A stretch of 61,756 nucleotides of DNA from Kiritimatiellia bacterium (GCA_900771325.1 CAAGNN010000188.1:1-61756); one strand, 5' to 3'. Counted from the first letter of the stretch, positions 7,390 to 16,902 are shown. Notes: generated by a model from the sequence alone, not told the origin. Numbers and translations are program-made.

Positions 7390-8979
7390 ATGGAAGACAA
7401 CATCAATGTACAGATCTCGGAGTTCCCGCGGATTCGTAAGAGTGGGAGCATCTATGTCGATAAGACCAATTACTTCTATCGGTTGGTCAAACCTCGGCCG
7501 TCGGATTCGTGCTTCTTCTTTCTGGCGCGGCCGAGGCGCTTTGGCAAGTCGTTGATGATCTCCACCTTAAAGGCCATCTTCCAGGGCAAGCGCGAACTCT
7601 TCGAGGGACTGGCCATCGCCAAGGAGGACTACGACTGGCAGTTCTGGCCGGTGTTTCACTTTGACCTGTCGACGGCGACGGGGCAGACGTTAGAGGACTG
7701 CTTGAACGGCTTTCGTATGCAGGTGCAGGTTGCGCTCTCTCTCGCCGGTTTCAAGGTCAAGCAGGATACGCCGCGCGAGATGTTTACGGCAGCCCTCGCG
7801 CAATTGCAAGAACAGGGCAAGCAGGCAGTGGTCCTCATTGATGAATACGACGCGCCCATTTGCCACGCGCTGAACCGCCCAGCGCTCTGTGAGGCTATTC
7901 GCGGAGAACTGGCGAACTTCTACGCGGTCCTCAAGGCCAATCAGGCGGCCATTCGCTTTGCGATGATTACCGGCATCTCCAAGTTCGCCTCGATGGCGGT
8001 CTTCTCGGGGCTGAACAATATCGTCGACCTCACCTACGACCCCGCCTATGCCACGATGCTTGGCTACACCCAGGAAGAGCTAGAGGCGAACTTTGCCGAG
8101 CACCTCGACCGCCGCGCCCAGGAGATGCATCTCTCCAAGGCCGACTTTATGGCCGGCCTCGCGCACTGGTTCAATGGTTACCGTTTCTCGGGAGACTCCG
8201 AGGAGAGTGTCTATAACCCAGTGGCCATCGCGCGAACGCTCTCCTCTCATAAGCGCATATTTGAGGCGCAGTGGTCCACCACAGGCCGTCCCTCGACGTT
8301 GACGACCTTCTTGCGGCGCAATGAGTTGCTGAGCCTCAACTTCGACAAGCCCTTGATGGCCTCCCCCGCCGAATTGGAGACCCCCTCGCAGCTTGCCGCT
8401 CTCGCGCCGATTGTCGTGCTCTACCAGACCGGTTATCTGACCATCAAGGGCTATCAGGCGGCTTACGATCGTTATATCCTGGGGATCCCTGACGAGGAGA
8501 TCCGCCGCGACCTGAACGCCTTCCTCTGCGAACTAGCCCTCCCCGACGACGCGCAGCGCTCGCGGCTCAATGCCCACATCGACTACGAGAGCCGGGATAT
8601 CTTCCTGCGTGCCGACTTGCCCGACTTCTACGCCAAGTGCCACTACGGTGCCACCGAGGAGCGGATCCAGGAATACAACTACCAACGGCTCCTTCAGGCC
8701 TTTTTCCTGGCGCGCGGCTTTGAGCCGATTGTCGAGGCGGGTCAATCCTCCGGCAAGCGCGCGGATATGGTGGTCAAGCTCCCGGACTTCATCTATCTCT
8801 TCGAGTTCAAGACCGACGGTACGACCGCCCAAGAGGCCCTTCAGCAGATTAAGGACAAGGGCTACACCACGCCTTACCTCCACGACGGCCGGCCGCTTGT
8901 CATCGTCGGCCTCTCCTTCCACAAGGGCAAGCGCGAACTCCAGTCCATCGCTTACGAGGATCTGCCCTCCCTTGCTTAG
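7390..8979 (+). CDS. AAA-ATPase-like / PD-(D/E)XK nuclease domain protein
   Basis: 529 aa. The N-terminal half matches the AAA-ATPase-like family (PF09820): FPRIRKSGSIYVDKTNYFYRL, then a P-loop variant RPRRFGKSLMISTL and the core segment VVLIDEYDAPI. The C-terminal 110 residues match the PD-(D/E)XK domain usually attached to it (PF08011): ADMVVKLPD, then YLFEFKTDG with the E-x-K pair. These proteins occur in many copies in Bacteroidota, Lentisphaerota and Kiritimatiellota, and a role as mobile or defence-linked nucleases is only presumed. It has its own promoter and sits between repeats, so it is probably a single-gene unit. A related C-terminus is at the right edge of the window. Confidence 0.9.
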   Translation: MEDNINVQISEFPRIRKSGSIYVDKTNYFYRLVKPRPSDSCFFFLARPRRFGKSLMISTLKAIFQGKRELFEGLAIAKEDYDWQFWPVFHFDLSTATGQTLEDCLNGFRMQVQVALSLAGFKVKQDTPREMFTAALAQLQEQGKQAVVLIDEYDAPICHALNRPALCEAIRGELANFYAVLKANQAAIRFAMITGISKFASMAVFSGLNNIVDLTYDPAYATMLGYTQEELEANFAEHLDRRAQEMHLSKADFMAGLAHWFNGYRFSGDSEESVYNPVAIARTLSSHKRIFEAQWSTTGRPSTLTTFLRRNELLSLNFDKPLMASPAELETPSQLAALAPIVVLYQTGYLTIKGYQAAYDRYILGIPDEEIRRDLNAFLCELALPDDAQRSRLNAHIDYESRDIFLRADLPDFYAKCHYGATEERIQEYNYQRLLQAFFLARGFEPIVEAGQSSGKRADMVVKLPDFIYLFEFKTDGTTAQEALQQIKDKGYTTPYLHDGRPLVIVGLSFHKGKRELQSIAYEDLPSLA

Positions 8980-9022
8980 GGAGGCTGCAAGCATTCTAGG
9001 TGAATGCTCTCAGCGGCTGCCT

Positions 9023-9054
9023 CGCGCGTGCGCGCGCGTACGCCTTATATATAG
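9023..9054 (+). repeat. Alternating CG tract followed by TATATA
   Basis: The 18-mer CGCGCGTGCGCGCGCGTA (9023-9040) is followed by CGCCTTATATATAGG. The same 18-mer occurs at 36399-36416, again followed by an AT-rich TATATAAGG stretch. Alternating purine-pyrimidine DNA next to a TATA tract is prone to Z-form and melting. It lies about 50 bp upstream of the promoter at 9093. Confidence 0.6.
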
Positions 9055-9092
9055 GAGGTGTCCGCGAGAGGGGCGTTCACGGGTGGGTGCGC

Positions 9093-9105
9093 TTTGTGGT
9101 ATACT
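9093..9105 (+). promoter_or_regulatory. Extended -10 promoter of the GT2-ftsH-purN-mscS operon
   Basis: TTTGTGGTATACT with the -10 hexamer TATACT at 9100-9105. The glycosyltransferase ATG is at 9130, with the Shine-Dalgarno GAAAGGAGG at 9117-9125. Confidence 0.65.
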
Positions 9106-9129
9106 AGGGGGCAATTGAAAGGAGGCGCT

Positions 9130-10065
9130 ATGCCGAAGGTTGCCGTATTGTTGCCGTGCTACAACGAAGCCTTGACGATTGAGAAGGTGGTCCGGGATTT
9201 CCGTAAGGAGTTGCCGGAGGCGGACATTTGGGTCTACGACAACAATAGTTCGGATGGGTCGGCGGAGTTGGCGCTGGCGGCGGGGGCGAAGTTGCGGCGG
9301 GTGCGTCAGCAGGGGAAGGGGCACGTGGTCCGGCGGATGTTCCAGGAGGTGGAGGCGGATATCTACGTGATGGTGGATAGCGACGACACGTACCCCGCCG
9401 ACGAGGTGCACAAGCTCATCGCGCCGATCGCCGCCGGCGAGGTGGATATGGTCAATGGCGACCGCCTCTCTTCGACCTATATGACCGAGAACAAGCGCCC
9501 GGGGCACAACTTCGGCAACACGCTCGTTTGCACGCTTATTCGTGTGCTGTGGGGCGAGCGGGTGCACGATGTGATGACTGGCTACCGCGCCTTCTCGCGT
9601 CTCTTTGTGAAGAGTTGCCCGGTGTTGGCGCAGGGCTTTGAGATTGAGACGGAGATGACCTTGCACACGCTCGACAAGCGGATGAGCTTGGTGGAGGTGC
9701 CGATTCAGTATCGCGACCGCCCGGCGGGTTCTTTCTCCAAGCTCAACACGGTGCAGGATGGCATCCGCGTGCTCAAGACGATCTTCAACCTCTTCCGCTT
9801 CTATCGGCCGGAGATGTTCTTTGGCGTGATTGGTACGGGGCTGCTGTTGGTTGCGGCGGGGCTCTTTGGGCCGGTGCTGGTGGAGTTCTTCCGCACGGGG
9901 CAAGTGCCGCGCCACCCGACGGCGACCTTCGCTGGCTTCCTGGCGATGGCCGGGCTCCTCTCCTACAGCGTGGGGCTCATCCTCGGCGCGTGCAAGAAGC
10001 AGTCCGACCAGCTTTTTGAGATCCTCGCCTCCCAGGAAAAGGGTCGCGAAGTGCAGCAGCAGTAA
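9130..10065 (+). CDS. Family 2 glycosyltransferase (polyprenyl-phosphate sugar type)
   Basis: 311 aa. The ATG at 9130 follows a strong GGAGG. The N-terminus VAVLLPCYNEALTIEKVV and the nucleotide-sugar segment YVMVDSDDTYPADE are typical of GT2 enzymes of the dolichol-phosphate mannose synthase / GtrB group. Two hydrophobic segments near the C-terminus (about 237-258 and 273-294) anchor it in the inner membrane, again as in GtrB-like proteins. It probably loads a sugar on undecaprenyl phosphate for surface glycan synthesis; donor and acceptor cannot be read from sequence. ftsH starts 19 bp downstream, so they are likely cotranscribed. Confidence 0.88.
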   Translation: MPKVAVLLPCYNEALTIEKVVRDFRKELPEADIWVYDNNSSDGSAELALAAGAKLRRVRQQGKGHVVRRMFQEVEADIYVMVDSDDTYPADEVHKLIAPIAAGEVDMVNGDRLSSTYMTENKRPGHNFGNTLVCTLIRVLWGERVHDVMTGYRAFSRLFVKSCPVLAQGFEIETEMTLHTLDKRMSLVEVPIQYRDRPAGSFSKLNTVQDGIRVLKTIFNLFRFYRPEMFFGVIGTGLLLVAAGLFGPVLVEFFRTGQVPRHPTATFAGFLAMAGLLSYSVGLILGACKKQSDQLFEILASQEKGREVQQQ

Positions 10066-10084
10066 GGCCTTAGGGAAACGATTT

Positions 10085-12877
10085 ATGGCAGATGCTCCCA
10101 CGCCCCCCACCGGGGTCGAACAACCGAGCGGCAACAAGCCGGTCCCTCCGCCGCAGCAGCCCGGCAAGCCTAATTGGAAGCGCCCCTTCATTGTGTGGGT
10201 GCTGCTGGCGGTCTTTGTGATGTCGCTGGTGGGCGTCTTCCGCGGGGGCGAGGCGGGGGGCAGCGGCGAGGCGGGGGAGAACCCGCTTGCGGCGGTCTTT
10301 GGGGGCGAACCCAAGGCGCTCTCGCAGTTCGACTTCTGGAAGTTGGTGGAAGCCGGGCGGACGGTGGACGCGCAGGGGCAGGTGATTGGCAACAAGGTGC
10401 TCTCGGAGGCCAAGCTCATCCGTGAGAACGGGGGCGATACGTACATCGAGGGCACGCTGAACGAGGCGGTCCAGCTGCCGCCGGCCGAGGGCGAGACGCA
10501 GCCGCGCGTGACGACCAAGCAGCGCAAGGTGCGCGTGAACGTCTTGGGCGTGGAGGGGCTGGAGGAGAAGTTGGGCGAGCTGGGCGTGCGCACCACGCAG
10601 CAGACGCGGAACAACTGGCTCGGCTCGCTGATTATCTCAATTCTGCCGCTGGCGCTGCTCTTCCTGCTCTTCTACTTCTTTGTGCTGCGGCAGATGCGTG
10701 CCGGGGGCGAGGGCGGGCCCTTCGCCTTCGGGAAGTCGCGCGCGCGCCTGATGAATAAGGAGGAGGCCAAGATCCGCTTCAAGGATGTGGCCGGCGTGGA
10801 CGAGGCGAAGGAGGAGGTGGCCGAGATTGTCGAGTTCCTCAAGCACCCCAAGCGCTTCGAGGATCTGGGCGGCAAGGTGCCCAAGGGCGTGCTGCTGATG
10901 GGGCCGCCCGGCACGGGCAAGACGTTGCTGGCCAAGGCGATTGCCGGCGAGGCGGAGGTGCCCTTCTTTAGCATCAGCGGTTCGGACTTCGTGGAGATGT
11001 TCGTGGGCGTGGGCGCTAGCCGCGTGCGCGATATGTTCGCCCAGGCCAAGAAGAACGCCCCCTGCATTCTCTTTATCGACGAGATTGATGCCATCGGTCG
11101 CACCCGCTTTACCGGCATTGGCGGCGGGCACGACGAGCGCGAGCAGACCCTCAACGCGATGCTCGTGGAGATGGATGGCTTCGAGGGCAACTCCGGGGTT
11201 ATCGTGATGGCCGCCACCAACCGCGTGGATGTGCTCGACCCCGCCCTCACTCGCCCCGGTCGCTTCGACCGCCAGATTGTCGTGGACCTGCCCACCGTGG
11301 AGGGCCGCCTGGCAATCCTCAAGGTCCACGCCGGCAAGGTGAAGCTGGGCGAGGATGTGGACCTCGAGCGCGTGGCCCGCGGTACGCCCGGCTTCTCGGG
11401 CGCGGACCTGGCGAACCTGCTCAACGAAGCCGCGCTCCTTGCCGCCCGCGGCAACCGCCCGGCCGTTACCCACGCCGACCTGGAGGAGGCGCGAGATAAG
11501 ATCCTCTGGGGCCGCGAACGCCGGTCGCACGCGATGGCCGACCGCGACCGCCGTATTACCGCCTGGCACGAGGGTGGTCACGCGCTCGCCCAGGTGCTCT
11601 TGGAGCACACCGAGCCGCTCCACAAGGTGACCATTATCCCGCGCGGGCGGGCCCTGGGGGCGACGATGACCCTCCCCGAGCGCGACGTTCTCAACCGCAC
11701 CGAAGCGGAGATGAAGGATATCCTCGTGATGGCCACCGCCGGGCGCATCGCCGAAAAGCGCTTCACCGGCGACCTCTCCACCGGCGCTTCGCAGGATATC
11801 AAGATGGCCACCAACCTCGCCCGCCGGATGGTCTGCACCTACGGTATGAGCGAGCGCTTCGGCTTCCAGTGCTTTGGCGACAACGAAGAGCAGGTCTACC
11901 TCGGCCGCGAGCTGGGGCGCAAGCAGGACCACTCCGAGGCCACCGCCCAGCTCATCGACGAGGAGGTGACGCGCCTCCTGGCCGAGGCCTACGCCCGTGG
12001 CGAGGAGCTTATCGCCGCCAATGCCGAGCGCCTGGAGCTCTTGGTCGACTACCTCTTGGAGGTGGAGACGGCCGATGGGCGCGATGTGGAGGAACTTGTG
12101 CGCACCGGCAAGCGTCCGGCGCCGAAACCCAAACAGCAGCAGGAGAAACCATCGATGGACACACTGACATTGCCGGCTAAGGTGATTGCGATTGACGGCC
12201 CGAGCGGGGCGGGGAAGAGCTCCGTGTCGCGGGCGGTGGGCGAGCGTCTGGGCTTCCTCCATGTCGATAGCGGCGCGCTCTACCGCATTGTCACCTGGCA
12301 GTGCCTGGAGCAGGGGGTCGACACCTCCGACCCGGCCGCCGTCGCCAAGCTCGCCGCCGGGTTGCAGATTGACTTCTCCGCCGAGGCCGGCCACATCGCC
12401 TACACCGTTGGCGGCATTCGCCCCGACAAGGAGCTGCGCGAGCCGCGGATCAACGCCCACGCCTCGCCTGTGGCCACCGTGCCCGAGGTGCGCGCCAAGA
12501 TTACCGCTGAGCTGCGTGGCCTCACGCGCTTTGGCAACCTCATCATCGAGGGGCGCGACATCACCACCGCCGTCTTCCCCGACACCCCTGCGCGCTTCTA
12601 CTTGGAGGCCGACCCCGCCGTCCGCGCCCAGCGCCGGCAGCTGGAGGAGGTGCAGAAGGGTGTGGCCAACCAATCCGTCGAGGAGGTCAAGGCCTCGCTC
12701 CTGGCGCGCGACAAGATTGACTCTTCCCGTGCCTGCGCCCCGCTGCGCAAGGCCGACGGCGTGATCGCCATCGACTCGACCTACCTCACCCTTGAGCAGG
12801 TCATTGCTGCCGTCATCGACGCGCTGCCCGAAGACTGGAAGCCGGCCGCCACCCCCGCCGCGGAGGAGACGAAATGA
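10085..12877 (+). CDS. ftsH-cmk: FtsH AAA+ zinc protease fused in frame to cytidylate kinase
   Basis: 930 aa in one open frame. FtsH part: a membrane helix at about 35-57, a periplasmic domain, a second helix at about 177-201, Walker A GPPGTGKT (near 273), Walker B ILFIDEIDAIG, the second region of homology TRPGRFDR, and the zinc site HEGGH (near 496; the usual form is HEAGH). At residue 691 MDTLTLPAKVIAIDGPSG begins a complete 240-residue Cmk with P-loop GPSGAGKS, GRDI and the kinase lid. No stop separates them. An internal ATG at 12155 with AGGAG at 12141-12145 could also give free Cmk. FtsH degrades membrane and regulatory proteins; Cmk phosphorylates CMP/dCMP. The purN gene starts in a 4-bp overlap. 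I know of no standard FtsH-Cmk fusion; a frameshift that removed an ftsH stop is the simple origin. Confidence 0.92.
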   Translation: MADAPTPPTGVEQPSGNKPVPPPQQPGKPNWKRPFIVWVLLAVFVMSLVGVFRGGEAGGSGEAGENPLAAVFGGEPKALSQFDFWKLVEAGRTVDAQGQVIGNKVLSEAKLIRENGGDTYIEGTLNEAVQLPPAEGETQPRVTTKQRKVRVNVLGVEGLEEKLGELGVRTTQQTRNNWLGSLIISILPLALLFLLFYFFVLRQMRAGGEGGPFAFGKSRARLMNKEEAKIRFKDVAGVDEAKEEVAEIVEFLKHPKRFEDLGGKVPKGVLLMGPPGTGKTLLAKAIAGEAEVPFFSISGSDFVEMFVGVGASRVRDMFAQAKKNAPCILFIDEIDAIGRTRFTGIGGGHDEREQTLNAMLVEMDGFEGNSGVIVMAATNRVDVLDPALTRPGRFDRQIVVDLPTVEGRLAILKVHAGKVKLGEDVDLERVARGTPGFSGADLANLLNEAALLAARGNRPAVTHADLEEARDKILWGRERRSHAMADRDRRITAWHEGGHALAQVLLEHTEPLHKVTIIPRGRALGATMTLPERDVLNRTEAEMKDILVMATAGRIAEKRFTGDLSTGASQDIKMATNLARRMVCTYGMSERFGFQCFGDNEEQVYLGRELGRKQDHSEATAQLIDEEVTRLLAEAYARGEELIAANAERLELLVDYLLEVETADGRDVEELVRTGKRPAPKPKQQQEKPSMDTLTLPAKVIAIDGPSGAGKSSVSRAVGERLGFLHVDSGALYRIVTWQCLEQGVDTSDPAAVAKLAAGLQIDFSAEAGHIAYTVGGIRPDKELREPRINAHASPVATVPEVRAKITAELRGLTRFGNLIIEGRDITTAVFPDTPARFYLEADPAVRAQRRQLEEVQKGVANQSVEEVKASLLARDKIDSSRACAPLRKADGVIAIDSTYLTLEQVIAAVIDALPEDWKPAATPAAEETK

Positions 12878-13491
12878 AGTTGAAGCTGGCCGTGCTGGGC
12901 TCCGGCGCAGGGAGCAATATGCAGTCCATCGTCGATGCCATCGAGGCGGGCACGCTCGATGCCGAGATCGTCTGCGTCTTGGCCGACGTGCCGGACGCGA
13001 AGATCCTCGAGCGCGCCGCGCGCCACAATCTCCCCGCGCAGTTTCTCTCCTGCGCGCCCTTCAAGACCAAGCTCGAGGGCGAGGCCGAGGAGAACTACAT
13101 CCGCGTGATGAAGGAGGCGGGTGCCGACACTGTGGTGCTCGCGGGCTTTATGCGTATCGTCAAGCCCGGGCTACTGGCGGCCTTCCCCAACCGCGTTCTG
13201 AACATCCACCCGGCCCTTCTGCCGGCCTTCCCGGGGCTCCACTCCTGGAAGCAGACACTGGATTACGGTTGCCGCGTGGCCGGCTGCACGGTCCACTTCG
13301 TTGACGCGGGCACCGATAGCGGCCCAATCATCGTCCAGCGTTGCGTGCCGGTTGAGCCCGGCGACACGCCCGAGACGCTCCACGCGCGCATTCAGGTGCA
13401 GGAGCACTTGGCCTATCCCGAGGCGCTGCGTCTGCTCGCGGCTGGGCGCCTGACTATCGAGGGCCGCCGCGTCCTCATTGACGGCCGCTAA
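12874..13491 (+). CDS. purN: Phosphoribosylglycinamide formyltransferase
   Basis: 205 aa, the usual length. It converts GAR and 10-formyl-THF to formyl-GAR in purine synthesis. The phosphate loop LGSGAGSNMQSIV is at residues 8-20. The catalytic Asn-His lie in VLNIHPALLPAFPG and the catalytic Asp in FVDAGTDSGPII. It overlaps the ftsH-cmk stop by 4 bp (ATGA), so it is translationally coupled to Cmk; both act in nucleotide supply. The MscS gene follows after 17 bp. Confidence 0.95.
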   Translation: MKLKLAVLGSGAGSNMQSIVDAIEAGTLDAEIVCVLADVPDAKILERAARHNLPAQFLSCAPFKTKLEGEAEENYIRVMKEAGADTVVLAGFMRIVKPGLLAAFPNRVLNIHPALLPAFPGLHSWKQTLDYGCRVAGCTVHFVDAGTDSGPIIVQRCVPVEPGDTPETLHARIQVQEHLAYPEALRLLAAGRLTIEGRRVLIDGR

Positions 13492-13508
13492 CTTGCGGGA
13501 GGTGCCGG

Positions 13509-14786
13509 ATGTGGCAGAAGGTGGTTGCATTCCTTGATCAGCTTCAGATGGCCTGGGGCTCGGTGGACAGTGTGGTCCTGCGTGTGCTGTTGCAGTTGGC
13601 GCTGGTGGTGGGTGTCTCGTATGGCTCCTACTGGCTCTGCCATCTGCTCTACCGCGCCATTCAGCGGCGGCTGGTCAAGGCCCGGCCCGAGAGTCTGTTG
13701 GCCATTCTGCTAAACTCGCAGGCCATTCCGCGCGCGCTGCAAGTGGTGCCGCTGATTGTGGCAGGCATCTTGGCCACGCGAGCAGTCTCCACCGAGTGGC
13801 TCCGTGCGCTCATCCTTACGCTCACGCGCGTCTACTTCGCCTTTATCTGCGCGAATGTCTTTGCCGCCGCGATGAACCTGGCCTACCGTCTGCACAACTG
13901 GCGGCGCGGGGTCAGCGCTTCGCCGCAGAAGGGCATCTTCCAGGTCCTCTCGCTGCTGGGCTACCTCTTTGCCGCCGTGGGCATTGTGGCCACCCTCTCG
14001 GGGCGCGACCCAACCTACGTCCTCTCCGGCATGACTGCTCTCTCGGCCGTGCTAATGCTCGTCTTCAAGGATTCCATCCTCGGGCTCACGGCCGGGGTCA
14101 CCCTCGCCAGCAACGGGATGGTGCGCATTGGCGACTGGATTGAGGTGCCCGGCACCGGTGCCGATGGTGAAGTCATCGACATTGCCCTCACCACCGTGCG
14201 CGTGCAGAACTGGGACAACACCATCACCACCGTCCCTGCCTACGACCTCATTGCCAAGCCCTTCAAGAACTGGCGCGGGATGAGCGAGAGCGGTGGCCGA
14301 CGTATCAAGCGTGCCATCCTTATCGACCTCGATTCCATCCACTTCGCCGACGAGGGCGAGCTCGAACGCTGGAAGGAGATTGACCTCATCCGCGATTACT
14401 TGGCCTCCAAGATTCGCGAGGTGCGCACCTATAATGCGGCTCATCCCTCCTCGGCCACCTCCGTCGCCAACGCCCGCAAGCTTACCAACATTGGCACCTT
14501 CCGCGCTTACTGCCTGGCCTACCTGCGCGCCAACCCCGCTATCCACCAGCGGATGACCATCATCGTCCGCCAGCTCGACCCCTCCGATCGCGGCCTCCCC
14601 CTCGAAATCTATTGCTTTAGCAGCGATACCGCTTGGGCCAACTACGAGAGCATTCAGAGCGACCTCTTCGACCACTTCCTCGCCATTATGCCCGAGTTCG
14701 GCCTGACCTCCTTCCAGGTCACCTCCGCCGCGGCTCTACGCCAGGGCGCTCAAGCCCTGCCAGAGCGTCTCAAGGCAAAGGCGTAA
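13509..14786 (+). CDS. MscS-family mechanosensitive channel (YbdG-like)
   Basis: 425 aa. Several hydrophobic helices fill the first 210 residues. The pore-lining helix and beta domain follow: VLMLVFKDSILGLTAGVTLASN, then GMVRIGDWIEVPGTGADGEV and the segment TTVPAYDLIAKPFKNW. The long C-terminal cytoplasmic domain and the motif order fit the YbdG/miniconductance subgroup. It releases solutes on osmotic downshock at the inner membrane. GGGAGG precedes the ATG. The last 37 bp overlap the convergent glycosyltransferase gene on the other strand. Confidence 0.88.
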   Translation: MWQKVVAFLDQLQMAWGSVDSVVLRVLLQLALVVGVSYGSYWLCHLLYRAIQRRLVKARPESLLAILLNSQAIPRALQVVPLIVAGILATRAVSTEWLRALILTLTRVYFAFICANVFAAAMNLAYRLHNWRRGVSASPQKGIFQVLSLLGYLFAAVGIVATLSGRDPTYVLSGMTALSAVLMLVFKDSILGLTAGVTLASNGMVRIGDWIEVPGTGADGEVIDIALTTVRVQNWDNTITTVPAYDLIAKPFKNWRGMSESGGRRIKRAILIDLDSIHFADEGELERWKEIDLIRDYLASKIREVRTYNAAHPSSATSVANARKLTNIGTFRAYCLAYLRANPAIHQRMTIIVRQLDPSDRGLPLEIYCFSSDTAWANYESIQSDLFDHFLAIMPEFGLTSFQVTSAAALRQGAQALPERLKAKA

Positions 14787-15952
14787 CAGCCGCGCAGCGT
14801 CTCGGCCACAGCCTCGGCCGAGCGCTCCTGCCGCACCCACTCCTCCGCCGCCCACGCCCGCTCCACGCACCAGAAGGGCGCGGCCATCACCTGCTCAATC
14901 GCCTCGGCAATCGCCCGGCTCTCCCCAGAAACCAACAGCACTCCGGCCCCCGCAAGCGCCTCCATTGCCGGGCAACGGATGGCTATCACCGCTCGCCGCG
15001 AGGCCATCGCGTCCAGCACCCACGGCAACGGCTCCGGACCGCTCTGCGCCGGGCAGAAGACCGCATCCGCTGCTGCCAACGTCTGCTCCATCGCCGCCCC
15101 GGGTGCCGGCAAGGGGTGCAGCTGCACATTGGCCGCCGTCGGCAACGCCTCGTTCAAGGCCGCCCCGAGCCGCTCCCGAGCGCGCGCCGTGCCGCCATAA
15201 ATCTGCACGCGCAGCGCCTCGGTCTGGCGATAGACCGCCGGTAGCGCCTCGACCAGGGGCGAGAGATCCTCCAACTGCGCCTGCGCTGAAAAGACCGCCA
15301 GCGTAAAGACCTGCGCCGTCCCCCCGAGCCGCACCGCCGGCAAGGGCAACGGCTGCGCCCACGGCGCCGGCAAGGTCGGCAGGTAGGCCACACGGCCGCA
15401 CAAGCGCGAACGCCGCAACTGCGCCACCCCCACCGGCACATCATTCAAGACCAAGCTAACCGACTTCAAGAAGCGCGTTGAGCGCCGCTTCGCCCACTGT
15501 TCCAGCGAAAAGCCCGACTCCGTCCGCCACTCAAAGACAAAGCGCGCCCGGAAGAGCCACGCCACAAAGGCCCCCACCCGGATGGTCCGATCCGCGCAAT
15601 GGATGGCCGCGTAGGGCCGCGTGAGGTAGAGCCGGATGGCCGAGAGCGTCATCAGCACCGTCGCCCACACTCGCAGCGGCCCGTGCCCATAGAGCGGCAG
15701 ATGGCGCGCCAACGGCAGGTAGCCCGCGCGGTAGACCCGCGTGACCAGCCCCGCCGGCCACGGGTCGCCCCCCGGCAGCGTCAGCAACTCCACCTCCAAC
15801 CCTGCGCGCTTCATCAGCGCCAGCACCTGGAAGGTCCGCCGCGCGTGGCGGCTCTGCGCGCGCAGCACCTGGGCATAGAGGTAGAGGACGCGCCCGGCCG
15901 AGCGCTCCCGCCCCGCCGCGTCCGCTTCCTGCTCCAAGTCCGTGTGCGCCAT
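14750..15952 (-). CDS. Glycosyltransferase family 4-like protein
   Basis: 400 aa. The pattern is two Rossmann domains of GT-B type. The N-domain begins RVLYLYAQVLRAQSRHARRTF and the C-domain has the segment DAVFCPAQSGPEPLPWVLDAMASRRAVIAI, equivalent to the E-x7-E region of GT4 enzymes. Ala/Leu/Arg content is high. The acceptor is unknown; surface polysaccharide is likely. It starts 9 bp after the thrB stop on the same strand and so probably shares the thrB promoter. Its 3' end overlaps the convergent MscS gene by 37 bp. Confidence 0.7.
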   Translation of the reverse strand: MAHTDLEQEADAAGRERSAGRVLYLYAQVLRAQSRHARRTFQVLALMKRAGLEVELLTLPGGDPWPAGLVTRVYRAGYLPLARHLPLYGHGPLRVWATVLMTLSAIRLYLTRPYAAIHCADRTIRVGAFVAWLFRARFVFEWRTESGFSLEQWAKRRSTRFLKSVSLVLNDVPVGVAQLRRSRLCGRVAYLPTLPAPWAQPLPLPAVRLGGTAQVFTLAVFSAQAQLEDLSPLVEALPAVYRQTEALRVQIYGGTARARERLGAALNEALPTAANVQLHPLPAPGAAMEQTLAAADAVFCPAQSGPEPLPWVLDAMASRRAVIAIRCPAMEALAGAGVLLVSGESRAIAEAIEQVMAAPFWCVERAWAAEEWVRQERSAEAVAETLRGCYAFALRRSGRA

Positions 15953-15961
15953 CGCCCGGCT

Positions 15962-16867
15962 TTACGCGTCTAGCACCGCCAACTTCGCCCCCTGGCGGTG
16001 GACGTGCATCTTGCGCACGTGCCACTCCAGGTCCAGTCCTGCGACGAACCGGCTCATCTGCTTGCCGAAGGCATCATCGTCGTCAATCACCACCGCCACA
16101 ATCGTCGGACCCGCCCCCGAGATGTAGACCGCCACCGCGTCGGTCTGCTCCACGGCAAAGCGCATCACCTCCGCCCCTTGCGGGATGAGCTGCAGGCGGT
16201 ACTCCTGATGGATGCGGTCCTTGCACCCGGCGCGGATGAGGCGCGGATCGGCCCGCTCCAGCCCCTCGACCAAGATGGGCACGCGCGAAAGGTTGTAGAT
16301 GCAGTCGGTCAGCGAATAGGTCTTCGGCAGGGCCGCGCGGGCCATCTCGGTGGGCACGCGCACCTCGGGCATCATCGCGTAGAAGGAGATGCGGTCGCTA
16401 ATCGGATAACGGTGCCAGTAGACCAGACCGTCCTCGACAATCGCCGCCACAAAGCCTCCCAGAATCGCCGGGGCGACGTTGTCCGGGTGGCCTTCAATCA
16501 GGGTCGCAGTCCGCAGAATCTGCTCGGTATCCATCGCCAGGTTGCCGAGGACATTGGCGGCCATCACGCCCGCCACAATACAGGTGGAAGAGGAGCCCAA
16601 CCCCGAGCAGACCGGCAAGTCGGTGTCGAAGGTAATGCGCAGATTCGGCGCCAAACGCCCGTGCTGCGCCAGCACCTGCGTCAGCGTGCTGTAGAGCAAG
16701 TTGTTCTCGGGGGAGGCAAACTCCGGCAGACACCCTTCAATCTGCAGCCGCTCGTGGCAGTCAGTGTCAAAGGTAAAGCGGTTGTACATATCGAACGCCA
16801 ACCCCATCACATCGAACCCGGGGCCCACATTCGCGCTCGTTGCCGGCACGGAAACCTTGAACTTCAT
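15962..16867 (-). CDS. thrB: Homoserine kinase
   Basis: 301 aa, the usual length. It is a GHMP-family kinase that phosphorylates homoserine for threonine synthesis in the cytoplasm. The N-terminus KVSVPATSANVGPGFDVMGL and the ATP loop PVCSGLGSSSTCIVAGVMAAN are diagnostic of ThrB. GHMP motif 3 is near the C-terminus (VYISGAGPTIVAV). The start is ATG 16867 with GAGAGGA about 15 bp upstream. The promoter is at 16903-16908. Confidence 0.95.
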   Translation of the reverse strand: MKFKVSVPATSANVGPGFDVMGLAFDMYNRFTFDTDCHERLQIEGCLPEFASPENNLLYSTLTQVLAQHGRLAPNLRITFDTDLPVCSGLGSSSTCIVAGVMAANVLGNLAMDTEQILRTATLIEGHPDNVAPAILGGFVAAIVEDGLVYWHRYPISDRISFYAMMPEVRVPTEMARAALPKTYSLTDCIYNLSRVPILVEGLERADPRLIRAGCKDRIHQEYRLQLIPQGAEVMRFAVEQTDAVAVYISGAGPTIVAVVIDDDDAFGKQMSRFVAGLDLEWHVRKMHVHRQGAKLAVLDA

Positions 16868-16902
16868 AAAACAACAGTCCTCTCTGAATGTCTTGCGCCC
16901 CC

